A DNA stretch of 24,477 nucleotides from assembly GCA_900315105.1 (NCBI GenBank), contig OMXX01000057.1:1-24477 (forward strand). Direction: 5' to 3'. The DNA comes from an uncultured Prevotellaceae bacterium. Its GTDB lineage: Bacteria; Bacteroidota; Bacteroidia; Bacteroidales; Bacteroidaceae. A model generated the notes under the pieces. That model saw only the letters and a list, made by a program, of their open reading frames with translations, had not been told where the DNA came from and did no database searches. Below are positions 6,663-16,963 of this stretch, in pieces. Every line of letters starts with the position of its first letter. Position 1 is the stretch's first letter. The position numbers and the translations under genes were made by a program.

Positions 6663-8393
6663 ATGAAAAAACTATTATCTATTATTTTATTATGCATTGC
6701 CGTTACGGACGTTAATGCTCAGAGTCTGAAGCCTTGTGGTCCGGTGCCTACGGAGAACCAGTTACGTTGGCAGGAGATGGAGATGTATGCGTTTATCCAC
6801 TATTCTATGAACACGTACACCGATCAGGAATGGGGCTTTGGAAATGAAGACCCGAAACTGTTCAATCCAAGCGACCTCGATTGTAGGCAATGGGCTAGGG
6901 TGTGCAAGCAAGCGGGCATGAAGGGTATCATCTTCACCGCCAAGCACCATTGTGGATTCTGTATGTGGCCTTCAAAATACACGGAGTATTCCGTGAAGAA
7001 CTCCCCTTGGAAACAGGGCAAGGGTGATGTGGTTCGCGAACTCGCAGACGCATGCAAGGAGGAAGGACTGAAGTTTGCCGTATATCTCTCACCATGGGAC
7101 AGAAATCATGCCGACTATGGCAAACCTGAATACGTAACCTATTTCCGCAACCAACTGCGTGAGCTGCTAACCCAGTATGGCGATATCTTCGAGGTATGGT
7201 TTGACGGAGCCAATGGCGGTGACGGCTGGTATGGCGGTGCGAACGAGACACGCAAGATTGACGGCAAGACCTACTACCAATGGGCAGAGACATTCCGCAT
7301 GATACGTGAGTTGCAACCTAAAGCCGTGATATGGAACGATGGTGGCGACCGTGGCGACCTGCGCTGGGTAGGTACGGAGGCTGGCAACGTGGGTGAGACT
7401 AACTGGAGTCTGATGCCCGCCACGGGAGATACGCCTTGGCATATGCTGCACTACGGTGTGGAGAATGGCGATGTGTGGTGTCCGGGCGAGACCAACACCA
7501 GCATACGTCCGGGATGGTTCTACCATGATGCAGAAAACGAGCATGTGAAGAGTCTGTCGAAACTGATGGACACTTATTATAAGTCTGTAGGGCGCAACTC
7601 TACGCTCCTGCTCAACTTCCCTATAGCCCCTAACGGTCGTATTCATCCAAATGACAGTCTGCGTGGCATAGCCTTCAAGAAGATGATAGACGAGGTGTTC
7701 AAGACCAATCTTGCCGAGAAAGCCAAGAAAAAGACCTCTGGTTCTGAAACCATAATAGACTTCGGAAAGCCTACAGCCTTCAATCGATTTTTAGCGGAAG
7801 AAGAGATAAGTCAAGGCCAGCGAGTAAAGGAATTCTCACTTGAGGCATTGGTTGATGGTGAGTGGCAGCAACTGAAAGATGCATTGGTGGATAATGGTAA
7901 TGGTCTGACTACTATCGGGCATCGTCGCATCATCTGTTTCCCAACTGTAAAAGCCACAAAACTGCGCTTTACTATTACCGCAGCCAAATGTCAGCCAATC
8001 ATCAAGAAACTGGGCGTATATCTTGCGCCTGAACTGACTGCCGACATCCCAGATTCGGGCGAAAAGAAATCGTCAAGCCTTCATTTCTTTTTCAGTAATC
8101 CAAAGCAGATGATGATAGACTGGGACAAGGAACAGACCATTACATCGTTTCGTTACCTGCCACCGCAGAAAACGAGGGATGGACTCATCACCCACTATAC
8201 ACTTTGGGCTTCAAGCGACTGGGCAAACTGGACAAAGCTTGCTTCGGGCGAGTTCTCGAATATCGTAAATAATCCAATCTGGCAGACAATCAAGTTTCCT
8301 GCCACCAAGGCTCGTATCCTAAAACTCGATGCCGACAAACTGGCAGAGGGAGAAAGGATGAACTTTGATGATATAGAAATTGTAATAGAATAA
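6663..8393 (+). CDS. GH29 alpha-L-fucosidase (subfamily B-like), secreted
   Basis: The start is ATG 6663 (MKKLLSII), which puts a clean signal peptide ending VNAQ at the N-terminus; the in-frame ATG at 6621 would add 14 unlikely residues. The product is 576 residues. The catalytic barrel (about 25-360) carries the GH29 signatures YAFIHYSMNTYTDQEWG, FTAKHHCGFCMWPSKYT, YLSPWDRNH and IFEVWFDGANG. Asp181 in WFDGA is the expected nucleophile. The WDRNH and WFDGANG wording is that of GH29-B enzymes, which favour alpha-1,3/1,4-linked fucose in branched glycans. The C-terminal part (about 365-576) reads as discoidin-like beta-sandwich domains (SSDWANWTKLASGEFS, ATKARILKLDA). It releases L-fucose, which fits the mutarotase gene just upstream. 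The next gene begins only 15 bases after the stop. Confidence 0.93.
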   Translation: MKKLLSIILLCIAVTDVNAQSLKPCGPVPTENQLRWQEMEMYAFIHYSMNTYTDQEWGFGNEDPKLFNPSDLDCRQWARVCKQAGMKGIIFTAKHHCGFCMWPSKYTEYSVKNSPWKQGKGDVVRELADACKEEGLKFAVYLSPWDRNHADYGKPEYVTYFRNQLRELLTQYGDIFEVWFDGANGGDGWYGGANETRKIDGKTYYQWAETFRMIRELQPKAVIWNDGGDRGDLRWVGTEAGNVGETNWSLMPATGDTPWHMLHYGVENGDVWCPGETNTSIRPGWFYHDAENEHVKSLSKLMDTYYKSVGRNSTLLLNFPIAPNGRIHPNDSLRGIAFKKMIDEVFKTNLAEKAKKKTSGSETIIDFGKPTAFNRFLAEEEISQGQRVKEFSLEALVDGEWQQLKDALVDNGNGLTTIGHRRIICFPTVKATKLRFTITAAKCQPIIKKLGVYLAPELTADIPDSGEKKSSSLHFFFSNPKQMMIDWDKEQTITSFRYLPPQKTRDGLITHYTLWASSDWANWTKLASGEFSNIVNNPIWQTIKFPATKARILKLDADKLAEGERMNFDDIEIVIE

Positions 8394-8402
8394 GCAATTT
8401 GA

Positions 8403-11324
<2,922 letters not shown>

Positions 11325-11325
11325 G

Positions 11326-11395
11326 GTTAGGGCTTAGTGGTTAGAGTTTAGTATTTAGAGGTTAGGGTTTAAGGTTGGGTGTTTAGAGGTTAGAG
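11326..11395. repeat. Heptamer array, 10 units
   Basis: Starting two bases after the GH2 stop codon, ten consecutive 7-mers related to GTTAGGG and TTTAGAG run without a break in phase. Two of the ten (TTTAAGG, TTGGGTG) have drifted. The array lies between two convergent genes. Confidence 0.85.
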
Positions 11396-11401
11396 TTAAA
11401 A

Positions 11402-11443
11402 AAAACACACGGGCGCATTATTGTGTATGCGTCCGTGTGTTTT
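11402..11443. terminator. Bidirectional hairpin terminator between GH2 and GH30
   Basis: AAAACACACGGGCGCA (11402-11417) pairs with TGCGTCCGTGTGTTTT (11428-11443) over 16 bases with one G-T wobble and a 10-base loop. The A-tract on one side and T-tract on the other let it act for both converging genes. Confidence 0.8.
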
Positions 11444-11445
11444 GA

Positions 11446-12885
11446 TTATTTATAGAGAGGTACTACATTAAATGTTTCTACAGACCAAGGCTTCAATGTT
11501 ATGGTACGCTTGCTAGTTGGAAGATTATAGGTGATTGTGACTGTGTCACGAGAGTTGTTGAGGGCTACTATAACGATTTCTGAGCCATCTGGAGAAATGG
11601 CGGCAAGGGTCTGTTTGTCATCCACGTCGAGAATGGTGTAGCCTTTCTTTATGTATTTTGTGACGTGCTGACGGACATAGTAGTTGCTATGGCGATACAT
11701 GGTTTGGGATTTGAAATCGCCCGTTATGTGGCACCATTGAGTGTCGTGCTCACCATAATACTGCCAGTCGAGCCATGCAGCAGGCTGAAGGTATCGCATA
11801 TCATCAAACAAGCGTTGCAGCATCTTCAGGTTACCCTTGATGCCACGACCGCCGTCGCCAGTCTCGCTTTGCCAGAGGATTAGTTTAGAGTTTAGTGTTT
11901 TTAGAGATAGAATGCTATCACGAAGTGCGGTTTTCTCTTCATTACTGCCGTAATATGTGTGGGTGTTCCATTGTCCTACCATTGGCATGATACCAGCCTC
12001 GGAGTATGCCTTGAGGGCGGTGAGGGAGTGGGGGAGACAGGTCTCGTCAGAGGCAGAGATAACGGTGTTAAGACCGCTTGCCTTCAGTTTCGGATATAGA
12101 ACCTTGATGAAGGCAATCTGTGATGAAGTATCGAAATGGCAACCTTCCTGTGAACCGTTCTGATACCAGTAGTTTGTTAATGGTTCGTTGAAAGGTTCTA
12201 GGGTACGGAATTCCAGTCCGTAGGCATCCTTGAAATGCTTGCAGACATCTATGAGATAGTCGGCAAAGGCCTCGTAACAGTCGGGACGGAGGTTATCCTT
12301 ATTCTTATCCTTATGACCTCCTACGCAGCCGGAAACGGTCATATACCAAGGTGCAGAGTTGCTGAAAGCCTCGAAGATGGCATCAGGACGACGCTCACGG
12401 ATTTTGAGCATTATCTTAATCTGTGCAGAGTCGGCTTGCCAGTCGTATGCGGTATCTGTAGGATAGTGCTTGAAGCCTGGCATCTCTGCACGTATGCCTT
12501 TGCCACGCGCCATGTGATGAAGGTCACAGTTACGGTTTTGCGGGTCATCACCACCACCTATGTTATAGCGGAAGATGTTATAGTTGAGACCGTCGGGAGA
12601 AACGAGCCAGTCAACGAGGGAGTCAATTTTACTCTCTTCCCATTTGCCGCACATGTGCGCCCACCAGCATAGTGATACGCCCCATCCCTCTATTGTCTGT
12701 AAACGCTTAGATGTATCAATAGTGACTTCACGGGAAACCTCTTTCCCTGCTTCCTCTGGAACGGAATTTCTCTGAGCCATTAGGGGTAAGGAAAAGAGGA
12801 GGAGGAAGCCCCCCAGACACAAAGAGCCCCCCAGCCCCCCAAGGGGGAGCTTTTTAAATACATTATTTCGTTTGCAAATTGCCAT
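11446..12885 (-). CDS. GH30 glycoside hydrolase, secreted endo-glycanase
   Basis: The 479-residue protein has the GH30 plan of barrel plus C-terminal beta-sandwich. IEGWGVSLCWWAH (about 65-77) is the family's first strand signature. EPFNEP supplies Glu234 (acid/base), and WQSETGDGG supplies Glu341 (nucleophile), 107 residues apart. The C-terminal stretch ILDVDDKQTLAAISPDGSEIVIVALNN is the usual side sandwich. Family members cut beta-1,6-galactan, beta-1,6-glucan or xylan. Its neighbours favour a galactan, which is an inference. The signal peptide is odd: residues 12-26 (KLPLGGLGGSLCLGG) are encoded by a REP-like repeat, after which FLLLFSLPLMAQ completes a usable cleavage region. Residues 327-337, just before the nucleophile strand, are encoded by heptamer repeat. 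The only other in-frame ATG near the front is codon 36, which would remove the signal. Confidence 0.88.
   Translation of the reverse strand: MAICKRNNVFKKLPLGGLGGSLCLGGFLLLFSLPLMAQRNSVPEEAGKEVSREVTIDTSKRLQTIEGWGVSLCWWAHMCGKWEESKIDSLVDWLVSPDGLNYNIFRYNIGGGDDPQNRNCDLHHMARGKGIRAEMPGFKHYPTDTAYDWQADSAQIKIMLKIRERRPDAIFEAFSNSAPWYMTVSGCVGGHKDKNKDNLRPDCYEAFADYLIDVCKHFKDAYGLEFRTLEPFNEPLTNYWYQNGSQEGCHFDTSSQIAFIKVLYPKLKASGLNTVISASDETCLPHSLTALKAYSEAGIMPMVGQWNTHTYYGSNEEKTALRDSILSLKTLNSKLILWQSETGDGGRGIKGNLKMLQRLFDDMRYLQPAAWLDWQYYGEHDTQWCHITGDFKSQTMYRHSNYYVRQHVTKYIKKGYTILDVDDKQTLAAISPDGSEIVIVALNNSRDTVTITYNLPTSKRTITLKPWSVETFNVVPLYK
11884..11905. repeat. Heptamers inside the GH30 coding sequence
   Basis: TTTAGAG (11884-11890) and TTTAGTG (11891-11897), followed by TTTTTAGAG, match the intergenic heptamer family. 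Read on the minus strand they encode SLKTLNSKLIL of the GH30 catalytic domain. Confidence 0.65.
12807..12851. repeat. REP-like element inside the GH30 signal peptide
   Basis: The run of three C6/G6 blocks ending in CCCCCCAAGGGGGAGCT belongs to the G/C-rich palindrome family found between genes in this window. It encodes residues 12-26 of GH30. Confidence 0.7.
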
Positions 12886-12912
12886 ATTGAGCTTTTTGAT
12901 TATTAATACTAA

Positions 12913-12972
12913 CTACTCCCCCTTGAGGGGGTGAGGGGGGAGGAACCCTCCCTTGGGGAGGGACTGGGTAGG
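12913..12972. repeat. REP-like element between the 1189-aa glycosidase and GH30 genes
   Basis: Two adjacent palindromes (CCCCCTTGAGGGGG and CCCTCCCTTGGGGAGGG) make a 60-base element that matches 23502-23561 at 53 of 60 positions in the same orientation. It ends four bases short of the upstream gene's stop and would lie in the leader or spacer of the GH30 mRNA. Confidence 0.85.
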
Positions 12973-12975
12973 CTT

Positions 12976-15900
12976 TTATTTTGTTTGCTTCTTCCCCTCC
13001 TTTATCACTACGCCCTTCTGGCTATCGCTTACCCTGCGACCGGAGAGGTCGTATGTGGGTGATGGGTGCTGGGCGTTAGGTGTTGGAAGTGACTTGATTG
13101 CGGTTTCTACAGCCTCAGAGAGTGGGAGGGTGGTGCCGTTCCATTCTTCTACTACAGGCAGTTGCGTTGTCTTATAGATAAACGCAGCGAAGCTTGCCTG
13201 TGCGAAACGTTCCGTAACCTTGTTCCATACACCATTCTGGAGCACAAAACTATTGAGAGGGTATCTGTTGGCTGCCGACATAGAGAAATTGCCTCGCAGA
13301 CCGTTGGCGTTAGTCTCGGCTGATGATACCGCCTCGCCTGTCTCGTAGAAGGATAGGGTAGAGGTGGTGTTGCTATGGAAAACGTAAGGATAGCCAGCCT
13401 TTGGCTCTGTCACTTCCTCAAGGCAAATCTTTGTGCCGTCCTTACTGATGCCGGCAAACTGATACAGCTTCACTCCGTCAGGAATGATGAATGAATAAGG
13501 CAGACAAATTGTTGCCCATCCTGAAGCGTCGGTAGTGGTTTGATAGACAGGAATGAAACGCAGACGGAAATCGGTTGCGCTCCACCAGCCCTCGCGGTTA
13601 TCGCTTTTGCCGGAACCTTTGCCATACTCCATCCATTGACCGTCCTTTGTGCCTTTTTTAGATCCTGTGAAGCCTACGGTGATACTACCTCTCTCATTCA
13701 CATACATATAGGATGTGGAGAGGGTGGTCCATTTGTCCTTAAAGCATGGCAGGTCGAGCTTTCCTATCGGAAGGTTCACCGATACGAGCGTCTCGTTAGT
13801 CTCGTTATTAGTTAGATATGCGTGCTGGTCGTTCTCGCAGAGATGCTCTGTAAGAGCCTTGCATTCAAGGGCATAAAGACCGTGTGCAAGTAGGGTAGTA
13901 GCATCCGAAGAATTATATGTTACGGTCTGTTTCACCTCCATTGTCTGAGCCTCGTTGCCTGTGGCAGACAGACTCCACCACGCGTTCCAACACTTCTTCC
14001 CGTCGTGTGTGGCTGTGCGCTGGTCACCATTCTTATAGGTGCCGCACTTGGTCGTCCAAGAATATGTGCTTCCGAAGTCCCCGTCCTTTATTGCCGTGGT
14101 GTTATACACATATTCTATGCCTTCGGGAATGGCACGCTCGGCATCACTTTTGATAGCCTCATTTGCGGCATCCGTGGTGCGTGTCTTTATTGTCTTGAGA
14201 GCCGCAATGATAGCGCTCTCAATCTCGTTGGCGGTGGCATTGCTTGCCAAAAGACCGTCAATCTCCTCATTGAGGTCGTTGTATTTTGTGTTGAATGCCT
14301 TGAATGCCTCCGCACGTTTCTTCTCCCATGCGAGGGCATCAGCCAAAGCCTCCTCTGGGGTATCGAACAGCTTGCACACCTTGAAATCATCAAACTGCGC
14401 CTTACCGCCAAGCTCAAAGAGTGTTATCCAGAGATATTTCTGCGTGGTGGTGGTGAATGATGTTGCGAGTTTTGCCCATTCCGTCACCTTCGGAAACTTA
14501 ACCCTCGCTAGAGTGCCTGGGGCGGTGTTACTTGTCGAAACACTTATCTGCTGCTTGTCTGGATTGTTATTGCATCCCGCAGCACCTATATAATAAGATG
14601 TGTTTTCCTCAATGTCGATAACCTTACGAATGGCTGCGGCATCAGCATTTGAAGAGCCGTTGCCGTAGCATTGCAGGAAGGCTGAGTTATTGATTCCTGC
14701 CTCTGGAACAATCTGGAAATAAGGTGCGGCTATAGCCTCTCCCTTACCGTTAGTCCAGTCGGCTGCTCCGAGTTCGAAATCACCGTTTATCAGCATGTTT
14801 CCACCGAGATACATGGTTTTTACGTCTGTGCCGTTTACTACTGAGACCTCATCGCCGTACTCCATCTTCTCGTTTACGGCAGTAGCCTCGTTGGTATAGA
14901 GGGCAGTCTTGTTGAGGTCATAGACGCGAATCTTATACACATTGCCGGCTATGCCGTCAACGGTTATGCTATAGTCTGATTCTTCCTCCTGAAGGTCAAC
15001 GGATTGCAGTTTTGTGAATACCACGTTGCCCGGTGTCTTAACCATGATATCCATCGACTGGTTATACTCACCGTTCTTCTCGTGCCATTGCAGAGTAACC
15101 TTCTTTGTTGCCTTGTCGAATGATGCCTTGAGGTTGGTTGGCGCCTTCATCGGTGGGTTCTTAGGGATATACTCGTTGGCGGGGTTATATCCGAGGTCAT
15201 CGCCCATTGTTGCATAGTATTCTCCGAGGGTTGAAAGCTGTCCGTCGAGGTATATCTTAGAACAGTTAGCCTCTGAGTTCCAAAAAGCGTAACGCTCCAC
15301 CTTTGAGTTTGCATTGAGCACTTCGAGAATAGGCTTCGTGCCGTTATAGTTGTTCTGCCAGTTGCCCTTGTAGTCATCGCGGTTGCTCACGGCAAACGCA
15401 CCGTTATTACTCCAGCTTGCACCCCAAACCCATTCTGAAATCCAGATAGGACGTCCGTTGCCGTAATAACTGCTGTACCAGTTGAGGTTATTGAACTTAT
15501 CTGTAGGCCAATAGCAATGCAGGTCGAGGAGGTCGCATCGCCATCCGCGTGCGTCGATAGAGTCGATGAACGTCTTCAGATGCCCCATGCTTCCGTCGTG
15601 CGATGACTCAGAGCATAGGCGCATACCCGTGCGCATCAGGTTCTCCCAGTTGGCAAGCACGGTAGCCACATCCTGTGGGGTATCGTCGGCTGAGTTGCCC
15701 GGCTCGTTGTTGGTCTTCATGTGGCAGGAGTATGTCACACGACCACATTCCCTCGATGTTGGCCAGTCTTCCTTGATATGGTTAGGCACACACTCGAAGT
15801 CGGGCAGCATATTCTCACCCAAGCCCCAAGTATAGCACCAAGAGGAGTTCACGGCTGCGTTAGCTTCCTTGCGAGTATCGCTTGCCAAACCAGCCTTCTT

Positions 15901-16545
15901 TGCATTCAGCCATTGGAAAACGCGATATGAACTTATTTTCTGGTCGAGAATGGCTGGCAGGGTATTTATCTCAAGGTCTTCCTTGTCGGCTATGAAGCAA
16001 CGGCTGTAGCCACGTCCTTCCTTTCGGGTGGAGAACGTAACCATATATCCGCGCTTCAGCTTGAAGGAGCGAATCTTATTGTTTAGCTTGGCATCAGAGA
16101 GCGTGTTCATATAGCCGTTGCTGTTCTCAAGTCCGAAATCGTTGCACGACTCCCCTCCGAAGTTCTGCTCAGAGTACACGGTTAGCGGCTTGATATCCTT
16201 GGCGTATGGCATGATGATAGCACCGCTCGCATACATCTTCACCTGACAGTTAGTGCCGTTTACCGCCTGCTCTCCGTTGATGAAAACGTGTGTCTTGAGC
16301 CATGAAGAGATGACCTTGCTCGGCTTAATGCTCTTTATGATAAGCACGGCATGGTCCGTATTCTTTATGTTCACGCTACCCGCCGTGGTGAAAGGCGTTG
16401 CATCCGTGATGACATAATCCACATCATCAGTCAGGGTAACGCTTTCCGAAACCTGAGAAACTGTAGTGATGCTGTTCTTGGCCTCTACCGTTGCAGAGGA
16501 AAGCAAAGATAAAGCAAATATAGGAAGTAGAGACTTTATTTTCAT
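12976..16545 (-). CDS. Multidomain secreted glycosidase, GH128/Asl1-like catalytic domain
   Basis: The 1189-residue protein begins with a signal peptide (about 1-22, ending TVEA). Residues about 25-200 look like a beta-rich N-terminal domain. About 200-450 resembles the Asl1-like/GH128 glycosidase core: SYRVFQWLNAKKAG, SWCYTWG, KTNNEPGN (Glu281, probable acid/base), DLHCYWP and WISEWVWGASW (Glu371, probable nucleophile). A fibronectin-III-like domain follows (about 467-560), then a carbohydrate-binding-like sandwich (LINGDFELGAADW, about 585-725), a helical linker (about 728-800), a second sandwich (IKDGDFGSTYSW, about 815-1000) and a Prevotella-type C-terminal region. The end YDLSGRRV...KEGKK resembles a type IX secretion sorting tail but is short. 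GH128 enzymes cut beta-1,3-glucan; the specificity here is unsure. Heptamer repeat encodes about residues 1154-1164. Confidence 0.75.
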   Translation of the reverse strand: MKIKSLLPIFALSLLSSATVEAKNSITTVSQVSESVTLTDDVDYVITDATPFTTAGSVNIKNTDHAVLIIKSIKPSKVISSWLKTHVFINGEQAVNGTNCQVKMYASGAIIMPYAKDIKPLTVYSEQNFGGESCNDFGLENSNGYMNTLSDAKLNNKIRSFKLKRGYMVTFSTRKEGRGYSRCFIADKEDLEINTLPAILDQKISSYRVFQWLNAKKAGLASDTRKEANAAVNSSWCYTWGLGENMLPDFECVPNHIKEDWPTSRECGRVTYSCHMKTNNEPGNSADDTPQDVATVLANWENLMRTGMRLCSESSHDGSMGHLKTFIDSIDARGWRCDLLDLHCYWPTDKFNNLNWYSSYYGNGRPIWISEWVWGASWSNNGAFAVSNRDDYKGNWQNNYNGTKPILEVLNANSKVERYAFWNSEANCSKIYLDGQLSTLGEYYATMGDDLGYNPANEYIPKNPPMKAPTNLKASFDKATKKVTLQWHEKNGEYNQSMDIMVKTPGNVVFTKLQSVDLQEEESDYSITVDGIAGNVYKIRVYDLNKTALYTNEATAVNEKMEYGDEVSVVNGTDVKTMYLGGNMLINGDFELGAADWTNGKGEAIAAPYFQIVPEAGINNSAFLQCYGNGSSNADAAAIRKVIDIEENTSYYIGAAGCNNNPDKQQISVSTSNTAPGTLARVKFPKVTEWAKLATSFTTTTQKYLWITLFELGGKAQFDDFKVCKLFDTPEEALADALAWEKKRAEAFKAFNTKYNDLNEEIDGLLASNATANEIESAIIAALKTIKTRTTDAANEAIKSDAERAIPEGIEYVYNTTAIKDGDFGSTYSWTTKCGTYKNGDQRTATHDGKKCWNAWWSLSATGNEAQTMEVKQTVTYNSSDATTLLAHGLYALECKALTEHLCENDQHAYLTNNETNETLVSVNLPIGKLDLPCFKDKWTTLSTSYMYVNERGSITVGFTGSKKGTKDGQWMEYGKGSGKSDNREGWWSATDFRLRFIPVYQTTTDASGWATICLPYSFIIPDGVKLYQFAGISKDGTKICLEEVTEPKAGYPYVFHSNTTSTLSFYETGEAVSSAETNANGLRGNFSMSAANRYPLNSFVLQNGVWNKVTERFAQASFAAFIYKTTQLPVVEEWNGTTLPLSEAVETAIKSLPTPNAQHPSPTYDLSGRRVSDSQKGVVIKEGKKQTK
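13057..13084. repeat. Heptamers inside the C-terminus of the 1189-aa protein
   Basis: GGGTGAT, GGGTGCT, GGGCGTT and AGGTGTT form four in-phase 7-mers of a T/G-rich type. On the minus strand they encode PTPNAQHPSPT, directly before the conserved YDLSGRRV tail. Confidence 0.6.
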
Positions 16546-16592
16546 AATCTGATTAGCTTTATATGTGTATATTAAATCAGTAATTTTTTTTA

Positions 16593-16865
16593 GGGAAACG
16601 GATTTATCTGATTTATCTGATAGCTGGCGCGTAATTCGTTATTAACGTGAATTTGACGAATTCCTTTATAGCAAGCTGCAAGTAGCTTTTTAACTGACAA
16701 TAATTACCAATCTGCGCAATCTTTTTCCATAAATTTTTATTTTTATTGGTTGAAGATTGGTAAGATTGGTAATTATTGTCAGTTCAGCATCGGAGATGCG
16801 TTTTATCTTGATTTTGTAGAACTGGCGTTAATTATTTTCAGATAAATCAGATACATCCGTTTCCC
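16593..16865. repeat. Nested palindrome filling the GH43-GH128-like gap
   Basis: This is the 418-base gap 16546-16963, which holds no gene. The outer arms, 16593-16620 and 16838-16865, are reverse complements at 27 of 28 positions. The inner arms, 16692-16713 and 16763-16784, are perfect over 22 bases, with further partial pairing toward the centre. Each arm also has short internal direct repeats (TTATCTGA twice, AAGATTGGT twice). CTGGCG followed by GTAATT or TTAATT occurs in the same direction next to both outer arms. No -7 consensus for the downstream gene was found. The structure fits a MITE-like relict or an mRNA-folding element between two genes of one transcript. Confidence 0.85.
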
Positions 16866-16963
16866 TTTTATTTCCAAGTGGCGGATGCTGCTTTATAATT
16901 TACTGATTTAATTTACTTCCAATTTACTTTCCAAATCCTCGCGCAAGCGAATTTTCTTTCCGT

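Noticed and set aside
16546..16963. Hidden small gene or promoter in the GH43-GH128-like gap
   Set aside because: No frame of useful length and no TAnnTTTG on the minus strand was found; the palindromes account for most of the gap.
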